The notes under the pieces were generated by a model that was not told the DNA's origin, did not search any database, and was given only the letters and a program-made list of their open reading frames with translations. From contig CAJNDS010002435.1 of NCBI GenBank assembly GCA_905221605.1, positions 343,501 to 407,500 on the forward strand: a stretch of DNA of 64,000 nt, read 5' to 3'. Shown piece after piece: positions 40,801 through 48,465 of the stretch. The translations under genes and the position numbers were made by a program. Position 1 is the first letter of the stretch, and each line of letters opens with the position of its first letter. This DNA comes from Symbiodinium natans (taxonomy: Eukaryota; Sar; Dinophyceae; Suessiales; Symbiodiniaceae).

Positions 40801-42397
40801 AGCCAGCAGCGCCTTCTGCATAAGCCAGCAAGCATACATCACCGAGCTGTTGCGTGCACACAACATGCAGGGCACAGTGCACACACAACTGCCAGTACCA
40901 AAGGAATGGCTGGAGGTTGGGGAGGATGGTGGTGATGATGTGCTGAAGTTTTCGGATGAAGATCTGAGGCGAGGACAGAAGGCTGTCGGCGAGGTTTTGT
41001 GGCTGGCGATGAAGACACGCCCAGACGTGTTGTTCGTAGTGAATCACATGGCGGCAAATGTAGCGAAAAGGCCGGTGCATGTGGAAAAAATGGGGCAGAG
41101 ACTACTCAGCTATCTCGCTGGAACGGCAGATTTGGAGTTGGTTCTGCGACCTCCGTCTTCAGGAGAGCCCTGGGAAATGGCATGCTACACGGACGCATCG
41201 TTCGCTCCATATGGGGGAAGAAGTTTTGGGGCAACAGTCATCGTCTTTGGCCATGCTGCCATTTCGTGGAAGGCTGGCAAGCAGTCGTTTGTGACGATGT
41301 CGACGATGGAATGTGAGCTGTATGCCGCAGCTCAGGGGTACAACCTTTTGGAGTCCGTGTCAGCCATCTTGGAGGAGATCAACCCAAGACCTTTTGCCCG
41401 AGTGCTTGCTGTCGACAACAGTAGTGCTGTGGCGATGTGCTCTGGGGGCCAAGGCAGCCAAAGGACTAGACATCTGAAAGTGAGGGCCAGTTACGTAAGG
41501 GAGGCTGTGGCCGAAGGAAGACTTCAAGTACGACACACACCTGGAGCGCTGCAATTAGCAGATTTGGCGACAAAAATGCTGACGAAGGACCGATTATGGG
41601 AACTTCTGGGACTGTGGGGTTTCATTGGCGGAAAGCTGGCAAGGATGGCAGAAGCAATAAAGGTGAGGGCGATGGCTTTTATCATGATGCTGGTGTCCCT
41701 TGTGCAGCCGGCTGATGGAGAAACTTTTGCAGGCAAAGAAGCAATCCAGATGTCGGGGACGATGGAGCTCCTGGTGGTGAGCACACTGTTGTGTGTAGCT
41801 GCCATCGCCTTGTGGGAGTTCCTGAAGTTCGCAGCCAAATGGTGCATGAAGCAGTACAAGACGACAAAAAAGGCAAGAAAGTTGGAGAATGTGCGAAAAA
41901 TGGCGGCAGAAGCCGCAAAGAAGGAAGTGCGAGAAGTTGGGAGATCCAACGTGACTGAGACCGTAGAGCCACCTACCTTGACGAGGAGATCTGCTATGAC
42001 TACAAGCTTGGATCGGGAACGAACCCCAAGTCCATCGACTCGCACAACTCCACGACCCAGCCCGGGCACTTCCAGCAGCAACCACAGTGAACAGGATAGG
42101 CCGAGAATCATCCAGGACACCCTACTTCTGATGACGGTGGAATCCCTGAAGGAGGGACTGCGGTGCTTGGGGCTACCTGTTAGTGGTTTGAAGACTGACC
42201 TTGTGTTGAGGTTGGGAAGAGAGCTAGGGTGGGAGGAGCCAAGCCCACAAAGCGTGCAACCGACGACAAAGCAGCTCAAATACGTTCTCTGGATATGGCG
42301 AAGGAGAAACTTGAATGGTCGTTGCATTCTGAAGTGGGATAGCTTGGCAAGTCGTACAGCGATTTCGCAGTGGATCGATGCATGGAAGGACGCATGA
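34835..42397 (+). CDS. Copia polyprotein: Gag zinc fingers, protease, integrase, 2OG-oxygenase-like, RT, RNase H, SAP
   Basis: 2520 codons; the ATG is arbitrary because the inverted segment precedes it. Order: Gag with CCCH finger (C324, C333, C339, H343) and CCHC knuckle (C354, C357, H362, C367); protease LLDSGAS (D492); integrase HHCC (H912, H917, C924, C927) and DDE triad D951, D1185, E1221 with the canonical 35-residue spacing; about 8 copies of an 11-residue repeat at 985-1070 inside the catalytic core. Residues 1425-1555 resemble a 2OG-Fe(II) oxygenase (HKD at 1485-1487, H1533). Then RT (D1839, YVDD 1940-1943) and RNase H (D2120, E2159, D2194, D2243). A C-terminal extension has a hydrophobic segment near 2310-2335 and a SAP-like motif near 2431-2462. 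The catalytic residues are intact. It would copy and integrate the element; the extra domains are not standard copia parts. Confidence 0.93.
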   Translation: MEVLAGLVRAASQPMLHLQDIAQLQKAMSATIAIKAQEQEQVKPGISELPKLPELSETSCIDVGDWLHSLECPMGDLSNGSAVWWSETLQCLDRFYESYLKSSNLAKLSLKPETFATIMLKEDKWGRVDKRATSMILAALPESVKAEVLASRLTGTLPVLGRVMVLYRPGSAAERQQILKALESPSTATSATEAVDQLRRWSRWLRRAGDIGLQRPDASVLLRGLDNISRKVLLEHGEIMFRINMMRYTLEVDVKPTQESVQDLHQALLSEFEQVAFRGRTKGATTTASMRAMTASSTTGTPPGTEAAGNPGESSPSKSKGPPCKFFLTDQGCRRGAACKFNHEVEKKLRQGRCWTCGSKQHVAKACPTKDKGSPSKAQAKTGPMKPETATSASASLAAIAPESAHPAPPTTPKASSPMPGTPSASSSTVDLPQGQSSSTASASGDLRDLLQEANTMLKEMRHLKLLTVKDVMAQARSLGCQDEEGRTGLLDSGASHPYREGTVEEVRESTSVKVQLANGEEVTLAQNRAGTLLATRSSPNDRTAPIVPLGSLVQDLNCELTWGRKRGLEIRHPIHGTIRPVVVDKCPVIGETQALDLIKELKAKRVEELRENTRATQKALWLWDETARWARHLEVFLQDGTRARQLLAMETDDSPFKDLEASTKAAMAEELALDDRAGWNYLKPLPVSRRKRKQLMRCQWVVNLFAGPGPDTAEFKNIDGDSVLVEMDITRSRAFDMRKSSGAYRALLWAAATGRVKGVLSSPPMRSKTDEELVAKAMWFSLIAKAARATLDRPPPFVLIEGKKVLAYMQTDPQAGLKLSWKSFVEVMCLENQGESIVTNLDYDKELKTVTNGGGRWTMSFKEETAEAMKRWDKVPESRQVRVWMAKMDKVREKSFLESLSDKELAQWKVHVRNNHIPYNRKCKACVESSATGRKHVRIKSPSAYCLSLDICGPFRARGSDPDHRDYRYALVGAYVIPRIVEPSNEVPHEEGPPSNEVPHEEGPPSNEVPHEEGPPSNEVPHEEGPPSHEVPHEEGPPIHEVPHEEGPPIHEVPHEEGPPSREAPHQEGPHRCPKVDGCDFCPEVASDEGEGVGPLNTWTEGEVFEELEAKEISPEEERKLPKGMTEEDFKEIFRDVDGIVDYKVIYVSRPLRSRTTKDVLEAVQDLYLRLKAEGLPVLRVHADRARELRCGVLKSWLLQRGTYTTFTEGQSPQANGRAEAAVKYAKAQTKRLLMATNLPVEIWPLALNYAMWAQMQSQLHPDRQLVPFGSKVHVRTKVYGTGGKYDLQSRWGVGSYVGPSLDVREGSVIMFDKGNFITTNYMRLGLVDVNKEVDLGEYQAIVSVPSRRLREKSTLDPADFENLPQPLPVQEEKVSDKYDPNDPVEEYARAILAEDEILRDYVESLAQLLPKVGEKPRRFGEKSEEEGIWVSGAFVHGGVVGVTRNAKRHQRATKVFVEYLKKMCPGTKFNSIAVFKSVKAEAHKDSHNVGMNVAVPLSDFEGGDIMVKRNGEEVLLKVSEGPQYFDPREEHQTTPCTKGTSLILVGYSVRDSAKLKPEEAVFLKGLGFDWNPHRTEERRQGAGARRLAMMRAEVLPEEKKEVTEAKAMEEITMSVSDLDIAIQDLEDRAVRLRDLLEEEEIMAEQAVRLGQAVREELGGTRDYVCQYLDEIHKQLMQFQRMKESRFLRAARQQSQESEVDYEKLLDELEGDLDIVHTVPLDQVRKVLDRWIEAIRAEVQSLMDSGTISKISWKAAKEMEERGELRVVPSKCVFTLKPPSRPGARCRRKCRLVICGNHIAKDEASEQADLYASGTSTDALRLALTVAASMAWLAAIADITAAFLLAEWPEGMAKYGLVPPKVVKDGGYPGQDIWVVQRPLYGLRESPAIWAEFRNAKLRTIKIMIRGRRLGLKQMVSESELWLLRDEETHELYGILVIYVDDLMYLAEECVILELHRAIRALWATSELEWIGKNKTVRYLGVEVRWDQASSAFCISQQAYITELLRAHNMQGTVHTQLPVPKEWLEVGEDGGDDVLKFSDEDLRRGQKAVGEVLWLAMKTRPDVLFVVNHMAANVAKRPVHVEKMGQRLLSYLAGTADLELVLRPPSSGEPWEMACYTDASFAPYGGRSFGATVIVFGHAAISWKAGKQSFVTMSTMECELYAAAQGYNLLESVSAILEEINPRPFARVLAVDNSSAVAMCSGGQGSQRTRHLKVRASYVREAVAEGRLQVRHTPGALQLADLATKMLTKDRLWELLGLWGFIGGKLARMAEAIKVRAMAFIMMLVSLVQPADGETFAGKEAIQMSGTMELLVVSTLLCVAAIALWEFLKFAAKWCMKQYKTTKKARKLENVRKMAAEAAKKEVREVGRSNVTETVEPPTLTRRSAMTTSLDRERTPSPSTRTTPRPSPGTSSSNHSEQDRPRIIQDTLLLMTVESLKEGLRCLGLPVSGLKTDLVLRLGRELGWEEPSPQSVQPTTKQLKYVLWIWRRRNLNGRCILKWDSLASRTAISQWIDAWKDA
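37787..38040 (+). repeat. 33-bp in-frame tandem repeat in integrase core
   Basis: About eight units coding S-N-E-V-P-H-E-E-G-P-P; the first four are identical, then His or Arg replaces Asn. It lies between integrase D951 and D1185 and so would form a disordered acidic loop. Confidence 0.9.
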
Positions 42398-42444
42398 TGA
42401 CATCGTGGAGAGGAGAAGATACTCGGGGGCCGAAGGCCTCGAGT

Positions 42445-42453
42445 AAGGAGGAG
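42445..42453 (+). promoter_or_regulatory. Polypurine tract
   Basis: AAGGAGGAG directly before the 3' LTR, the expected place for plus-strand priming. Confidence 0.6.
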
Positions 42454-42740
42454 TGTGGAAGCATGATCCCCACGAGACATCACCGGAATTCACTATATCA
42501 TCGGCGCTCATGCAGGCTCACAGTGCAAGCATGTGCTGGTGTAAAGCAGGACTTTGCAGGCGTAAAAACCATGTCTTGCAGAACTTTGCAAAGCAAGGAT
42601 ACGTCTTGCAGACTTTGCACAAGGAGCTATAAGCACAGCATGTAAAGAAGAACCATGTGCTTGGCTGGTCGTGTAAAAGGTGCCTTTCTCATTTCCGTGA
42701 TGGTTTGAGCTGTGCCTATCGACTGGGCCATCGATCTTCA
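42454..42740 (+). repeat. 3' LTR of the copia element
   Basis: 287 bp, same as the 5' LTR by eye; followed by the target duplication GGGCC. Confidence 0.95.
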
Positions 42741-42972
42741 GGGCCTTAATCATTAGAATAGGATTTTGGGGTTAGGGTTTAGGGTTTAGGGTTTAGGGTT
42801 TAGGGTTTAGGGTTTAGGGTTTAGGGTTTAGGGTTTAGGGTTTAGGGTTTAGGGTTTAGGGTTTAGGGCTACTATAGGGGCCTTAATAAAAGAACAGGGT
42901 TTCGGGTGTCGTTTTCGTATAATGTTAAAGGGGCCGTAAGGGAATACTGTCAATAATTATTCCGACCCCTAC
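42741..42972. mobile_element. Family B sequences with an internal TTTAGGG array
   Basis: GGGCCTTAATCATTAGAATA continues the pre-insertion sequence left of the copia element (TATAGGGGCC), so copia landed in a family B copy. An array of about 14 TTTAGGG units (42769-42868) follows, then a second family B copy from TATAGGGGCCTTAATAAAAG to TTATTCCGACCCCTA. Confidence 0.6.
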
Positions 42973-43089
42973 TGTAGGGCTTAAGCCTACTTTCACCCCG
43001 CCCCCCCCACCTCTCCTCCAACAAAAAGTGGGTACATTCTGTGAACCATTACTGTAGATGTACGTACGCTGAAAAGCACAAAGAAAACA

Positions 43090-43260
43090 TACGCACATAC
43101 ATACATACATACATACATACATACATACATACATACATACATACATACATACATACATACATACACACATACATACATACATACATACGCACATACATAC
43201 ATGCATACATACATACATACATACACACATACACACGTACACACGTACGTGCGTACACAT
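43090..43260. repeat. CATA microsatellite
   Basis: About 170 bp of ATAC/CATA with CACA and CGTA variants. Confidence 0.95.
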
Positions 43261-43789
43261 ATATATATATATATATATCGGCGACGTACGTACATACAAA
43301 CTCAATGTGGCAGGCATGTTCTTGTTCAGATCCAAAACGTCACAACCTCAACACTTTGAGCACCCCCCCTTTCGTGATCTCGAATCCTTAACCCAAATCA
43401 AACCCTTAAAACCCTACACAAGCCCTCAACCCTAAACCCTCAACCCTAAACCCGAAACCCTAAACCCTAAACCCTAAACCCACCTCGTCAGCTGCGGTTA
43501 CTGGGGCAGCAGGCGCCGCCTCCGCCGTGCCCCCCAGACAGGGGCCACACAAGGGGCCCTGAGCACGCAAGATTTTTCCACAACAAATGGGGGGTTTAGG
43601 AAATTAGGGGTGCCCTTATTCGGGGGTCTAGACTACGGGTCGCCATATTTTTGGTAAACCCCCAAAGATTTCTGAATCCTACAGCGACGCCAGCCGGGGG
43701 CATAAGGGGAAGCAGAAGGCCAAAGCATACACTGCATACTGCATGGCTGCTGGGCCAGAAGTTCGAGCAGGCCTATTTAATTAGACAGG

Positions 43790-43876
43790 CCCTTATACTA
43801 ACAGTCCTTAACAGGGATTTTAGTACCCCCTATTAGAATCCCTATTAAGGACTGCTAGTACAAGGGGGAACATCCC
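43790..43876. mobile_element. Inverted-repeat element, family D
   Basis: CCCTTATACTAACAGTCCTTAA at the left, AAGGACTGCTAGTACAAGGG then GGAACATCCC at the right. Its relative is at 48360-48465. Confidence 0.6.
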
Positions 43877-45189
43877 AAAGACATGGTGTCGTTGGTAGGT
43901 TCTGTTGGCGTGTAGGCTCCAGCGAAACCTTGTGAAGATGGGACTCAACCCTAAACCCTAAACCCTGTACCCTAAACCCTAAACCCCAAACCCTATCCCT
44001 AAACCCTAAACCCTTCTTAGCCCAACTCTCTCACAGCCAAGGCGAAGCCACATGCTGCGAAGCCTCGGCGGCCACCCGATTCAGTTCCTGCAGCAACTGC
44101 TCAATGGAAGGCAAGGCGTTCTCCAGTGCCTGGGGGTGGGGGGGGGGGGGGGGGTTAGGGTTTAAGGTGTAGGGTGTAGGGTGTAGGGTTTAGGCTTTGG
44201 GGTTTAGGGTTTGGGGTTTAGGGTTTAGGGTGTAGGGTTTGGGGAAAGAATGTTGAGTGTTCTGGCTCTTGAGGCTTGTAAGTTTCGAGCTGCTACTGTA
44301 GGCGGCGGGAAAGTGGAAAGGAAAAAGAAGAACCGACTTGACTTGAAGGTCGAAGTGGATACTGCAGGCTAGAGAGCACGCAAGTGCACAATTTACCATC
44401 ATGTATGGATAACGTTTCGGAGCAAGAGACGCAGAACAACACCACAACCACCACGACCACCACAGACCACCACAACAACGGCCACCGGCATCAGCACCCT
44501 TGCAAAGCAGGACGTCCCGACATGCACTCCTAAACCCTTCTGCGAAGACAAGCCCAAGCCTTCACATCCACCCACCACCCCCCCCCCCCCCCCTTCCTTG
44601 GGTTTAGGGTTTAGGGTTTAGGGTTTAGGGTTCAGGGTTTAGGGTCCCCCCCCCCCTCGCCTCCCTAGGCACCGGCGCCTCCAGAGGCTTCTCCTGCAAT
44701 CAGCTGAGTCACCAAAACGGATGAGCTACGAAGGCTTGCTGTTTCGTAAGGTTTCGACTCTCACTCTCGCCAGGCTTCAAAACGTCTCGGTCGGCAGAAA
44801 CTATACACTATGTCCCATGACGAATTCCCCTCCACGGGCCTCAGCAAAGCACGTCTGCTGCGACAGAAATCCTCCAACTGCACTAGCAAGCCAGGCTCAC
44901 GTGCTTGCCCGTGTCTCTGACTCACCGAGCTGGTGTCGCTACGTACTTGATTAGAGGGCTGAACGCACTCCACAAAATTCCCGGGGACCTGTTGGTGGAC
45001 TTCTTGTGAGTCCCAGGAAACCGCATGCACATTGGAAAAATGGGTCTTTCATGGGCGGGCTCAAAATCCTTAGGTGAGGCAACGTTTCAACCGCCTCCCC
45101 ATGCCCAGCGTGGAGGTCCTATAGGGGTTGGTTTTAGGGTTCTGGGTGGAGGTTGTCACTGCTACCATAAAAAATGGCCCGCAACGGGC

Positions 45190-47970
45190 TTAAAATGGGC
45201 GACCCGCTCTGAGCTTCTCCACGAGCAGGAGCATCTCCTCAACCTTCCCACGCTCCTGCAGGAAGTTGATCAAGTACATCGCGGAATTCATGGTCTCTGA
45301 ATGCTGTGCGCCATATACAGCTCGGCAGAGTCGGAGCTCCTCACGAAAGAGCTGCTCTGCCTCGTCCCACTGGCCGCCGCGCTGCAAACACTGGGCCAAG
45401 TTGAAGGTCATGGTGAGGGTTTTGGGGTGCTCATAACCCAGCCTCGCACGGCACCCTGCCAAAGCCTCCCGGTAAAGCGGCTCCGCTGCGTCCGACTCGC
45501 CCTTGGCCTCCAGGAATTTGGCGAGGTTGTTGACGAAGATGAGGGTGTCCGGGTGGTCGTCGCCGAGCTTCGCACGGAACCCTGCCACAGCCTCCCGGTA
45601 AAGCGGCTCCGCTGCGCCCAACTGGCCCTTGGTGTACAGGAGTACGGCGAGGTTGTTCACAGAGCTGAGGGTGTCAGGGTGCTCATCGCCCAGCTTCGTA
45701 CGGCGCCCTGCCAAAGCCTCCCGGTAAAGCGGCTCCGCTGCATCCAACTCGCCCCTGGCCTTCAGGAGTCCGCCGAGGTTGTTGATGGACCTGAGGGTGG
45801 CCGGGTGGTCATCGCCGAGCTTCGTACGGCGCCCTGCCAAAGCCTCCCGCAGAAGCGGCTCCGCTGCGTCCAACTGGCCCTTGGCTTTCAGGACTTCGGC
45901 GAGGTTGTTGATGCAGATGAGGGTTTGAGGGTGCTCGTCCCCGAGCCTCGCGCGGCACCCTGCCAAAGCCTCCCGGCAAAGCGGCTCCGCCCCGTCCAAC
46001 TCGCCCTTAGCCTCCAGGAGGGTGGCGAGGCTGCTGATGGAAATGAGGGTGTCCGGATGGTCGTGGCCAAGCTTCAAACGGCGCCCTGCCAAAGCCTCCC
46101 GGTAAAGCGGTTCCGCTGCGTCCAACTGGCCCTTGTCCTGCAGTAGTCCAGCAAGGTTGTTGACGGAAACGAAGGTGTCCGGGTGGTCGTCGCCGAGCTT
46201 TGCACGGCACCCTGCCAAAGTTTCCCGGTAAAGCGGCTCTGCTGCGTCCAGCTGGCCATTGGTGTGCAAGAGTCCGGCGAGGTTGTTGACGCAATTGAGG
46301 GTGTCCGGGTGGTCGTCGCCCAGCTTCGTACGGCGCCCTGCCAAAGCCTCCCGGTAAAGCGGCTCCGCTGCGCCCAACTGACCCTTGGCGTGCAGGAGTC
46401 CGGCGAGGTTGTTGACGGAAGTGAGGGTGTAAAGGTGGTCGTCGCCGAGCACCGCACGGCACCCCGCCAAAGCCTCCCGGTAAAGCGGCTCCGCTGCGTC
46501 CAACTGGCCCTTGGCTTTCAGGAGTTCGGCGAGGTTGTTGATGGAGTGGAGGGTGGCCTGGTGCTCGTCACCGAGTTTCACACGGCGTCTTGTCAAAACC
46601 TCCCGGCAAAGTCGTTCCGCTGCGTCCAACTGGCCCTTGGTTTTCAGGAGTCCGGCGAGGTTGTTGACGGAGAGGACCGTGGCAGGGTGCTCGTCGCCGA
46701 GCTTCGCACGGCAATTGCACACGCTCTCCCTGTAGAGGTCTTCCGCCTCGTCTAGCTGCGCCCTGCCCACCAGCCGGCTCGCCAACTCGAGCACGCAAAG
46801 GAAGGTGCGTTCATCCGTACTTCCATAAGCGGCACGGGCACGAGAGAGTCGCAGCCGGAGCAGGTGCAGCATGCTGTCGGCCTCTGCCGAAGCGTGTCGA
46901 ACCTCACCGAAGCTGTTGGTAACGCGGACCACCCAGACATCCCGGTCGCCATCTACAGCCCGGCCCTTGGCGTCCTCGCCCAAACGCACCAGTCTCTCCT
47001 CCTTCGTTGCGGCGTCCTGCACCACGCGCGCAGCCAGGTCTGGCGTCTGCTTCTGGAAGATGTTGAAGGCTATGGGCGCGGGTACCAGCATGGGCACGCA
47101 GTAAGCAGCACGGTGCCCAGCAGGACTTCGCTCTCCCCACTCGCGTTGCACCCGCTGGGCTTCGGTACCATCCACATCACTGAAGGGGCTGGAATTGCTG
47201 TAGTTATTCAGAAGAATCCGCACACGTAGTGACCAAGCTGAGGGCTCGTGCTGGGAGGCATAGATGCCCTTGCCAAAGTGGGCTCGCGAGTCCACCAGAG
47301 AAGCGAAAAGCTCTGCAGCCGTCTGTTCCAGGTTCGCTACGTTCTGGAAGGCCAGGTCCGTGGTGTAGTGGTAGAGCACCAACAGGCCACCAACGACACT
47401 TTCTTTGACATCTGCGAGGTCCCTGAGGTCGAAGGCATGCCTCCAGACGTGCACCGGACCGTCGGGCGCATCGAATCGGAAGGTGGGCAGCTCGCCGACA
47501 AAGTCTTGGGAGTAGCTTCCGCCCTCGTAAAGCTCTCCACGAAGGTAGGCACCAGCGAAGTACTCCGACAGCTCGGCAGGCCCAAACACCTGCTTCCCTG
47601 AAGCCGAGGGCTTCAGCTGCTCTCCGCATTCCGCCTGGAGCAGCTCCGACTCCTCGCTGACAGTGGCTGCACCGCTGAGGCTCCCAAACCCACACGTCGG
47701 CACAAAGGCACTGTCCTGGACCCCAGCTTTCGGGACATCCGCCTGCACCTTCGTTCTAGAGCTGTCTAAGGCTTCACCCTGCTCCGGCTGCTCTTCCAGT
47801 GCACCTGTGGTCGTCCCGAGGGCCTCGTCCTGGCTACATGTGTCCTTGAGGTCCCAAGAAGCCCGCGGACTTTGAGCCAAGAGAGTTGGCAGCGACGGCG
47901 CGTTGCCACCTGGCGCTGTGCACGGCTGCGGCTCCGCAGCGGCCTTGGCCTTGCCGCCAGCGCAGCCCAT
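45190..47970 (-). CDS. TPR-repeat protein with acylation motif and ADP-ribosyltransferase-like domain
   Basis: 926 codons from the ATG at 47970. The frame could start at 48069, but MGCAGGK at 47970 is a classical N-myristoylation/palmitoylation start, so I prefer it. After a low-complexity region of about 125 residues comes a conserved-looking domain with VLYHYT (H201) and FGKGIYAS (Y237), which resembles the His and Tyr motifs of PARP/ART folds; a clear catalytic Glu was not identified. Residues about 381-926 are 13 units of 42 residues (typical KLGDDHPDTL...VNNLAGLL), the kinesin-light-chain/nephrocystin type of TPR used for protein binding. Unlike the synthase gene, it has no introns, which may mean retroposition or recent expansion by 126-bp unit duplication. 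A membrane-tethered scaffold is inferred; the substrate and partner are unknown. Confidence 0.85.
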   Translation of the reverse strand: MGCAGGKAKAAAEPQPCTAPGGNAPSLPTLLAQSPRASWDLKDTCSQDEALGTTTGALEEQPEQGEALDSSRTKVQADVPKAGVQDSAFVPTCGFGSLSGAATVSEESELLQAECGEQLKPSASGKQVFGPAELSEYFAGAYLRGELYEGGSYSQDFVGELPTFRFDAPDGPVHVWRHAFDLRDLADVKESVVGGLLVLYHYTTDLAFQNVANLEQTAAELFASLVDSRAHFGKGIYASQHEPSAWSLRVRILLNNYSNSSPFSDVDGTEAQRVQREWGERSPAGHRAAYCVPMLVPAPIAFNIFQKQTPDLAARVVQDAATKEERLVRLGEDAKGRAVDGDRDVWVVRVTNSFGEVRHASAEADSMLHLLRLRLSRARAAYGSTDERTFLCVLELASRLVGRAQLDEAEDLYRESVCNCRAKLGDEHPATVLSVNNLAGLLKTKGQLDAAERLCREVLTRRRVKLGDEHQATLHSINNLAELLKAKGQLDAAEPLYREALAGCRAVLGDDHLYTLTSVNNLAGLLHAKGQLGAAEPLYREALAGRRTKLGDDHPDTLNCVNNLAGLLHTNGQLDAAEPLYRETLAGCRAKLGDDHPDTFVSVNNLAGLLQDKGQLDAAEPLYREALAGRRLKLGHDHPDTLISISSLATLLEAKGELDGAEPLCREALAGCRARLGDEHPQTLICINNLAEVLKAKGQLDAAEPLLREALAGRRTKLGDDHPATLRSINNLGGLLKARGELDAAEPLYREALAGRRTKLGDEHPDTLSSVNNLAVLLYTKGQLGAAEPLYREAVAGFRAKLGDDHPDTLIFVNNLAKFLEAKGESDAAEPLYREALAGCRARLGYEHPKTLTMTFNLAQCLQRGGQWDEAEQLFREELRLCRAVYGAQHSETMNSAMYLINFLQERGKVEEMLLLVEKLRAGRPF
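45320..46730 (-). repeat. 126-bp tandem coding repeat (TPR units)
   Basis: The TPR units are similar enough at DNA level (CCTGCCAAAGCCTCCCGG recurs every 126 bp) to be a recently homogenised tandem array. Confidence 0.85.
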
Positions 47971-48359
47971 GACTCCAGCTGCACAGGTAGTGGAAGAGGA
48001 AAATTTTGGCGGACGCGACTCAAAAAGTTCTTGAGCCAATTTGGGCGTGTGAGTCTCATGAAGCCTCATGGCAGGTCCCCAATTACGAGGTTTGGCAAGG
48101 GGGGCGCGGACGACTTGAGCATAAGTCTAACATACACCCCAGCACACGCCGATGCAGGTGCAGAAGTAGAGCGAATTCGACATGCCTCCAAGCCCTGTGC
48201 CCCGTCTGTCAGCGCAGTCTCGTGCGCCTCAAGGGCCAGGGGGGACGGGGGCAGGGGTTTGGGGTTTGGGGGTGTTAATGCTCTTTGAAGTTTGGCACTA
48301 AGGCTTTAGGGATTGGGGTTAAGAGTCTTGGGGTTTGGGGGGAAGAGTTGGGATATATT

Positions 48360-48465
48360 GGGATATTCCCCCTTATACTAACAGTCCTTAATGTGGATCA
48401 TGGTACCCCCTTTGTACTATAATCCCTATGAAGGAGCTGTTCGTGTAATTAAGGGGGAACATCCC
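48360..48465. mobile_element. Inverted-repeat element, family D
   Basis: GGGATATTCCCCCTTATACT and its near-inverse TAATTAAGGGGGAACATCCC bound 106 bp. Confidence 0.65.

Larger units (their letters stand above)
33015..42740 (+). mobile_element. Complete young Ty1/copia LTR retrotransposon, 9.7 kb
   Basis: Two LTRs of 287 bp (33015-33301 and 42454-42740) that I read as identical, each TG...CA. The 5-bp target duplication GGGCC is at 33010-33014 and 42741-42745. A putative primer-binding site follows the 5' LTR directly, and a purine tract precedes the 3' LTR. The internal region has a Gag N-terminal frame, a 2520-aa polyprotein with protease-integrase-RT-RNase H order (the copia order), and an insertion plus inversion at 34.3-34.85 kb that breaks Gag. 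Identical LTRs mean a recent insertion, although this copy is probably no longer autonomous. Confidence 0.95.
42973..45189. other. Repeat-rich spacer, no recognised gene
   Basis: Holds a CATA microsatellite (43090-43260), CCCTAAA arrays, a family C element (43589-43664), a family D element (43790-43876), poly-G and poly-C runs (44134-44154, 44577-44593, 44647-44656) and short open frames without recognisable motifs. Confidence 0.6.

Noticed and set aside
41524-42483. 319-codon minus-strand frame over the copia 3' end
   Set aside because: Antisense shadow of the polyprotein C terminus.
45301-46146. 281-codon plus-strand frame opposite the TPR array
   Set aside because: Antisense of the 126-bp repeat; it has the same period and no independent domain.
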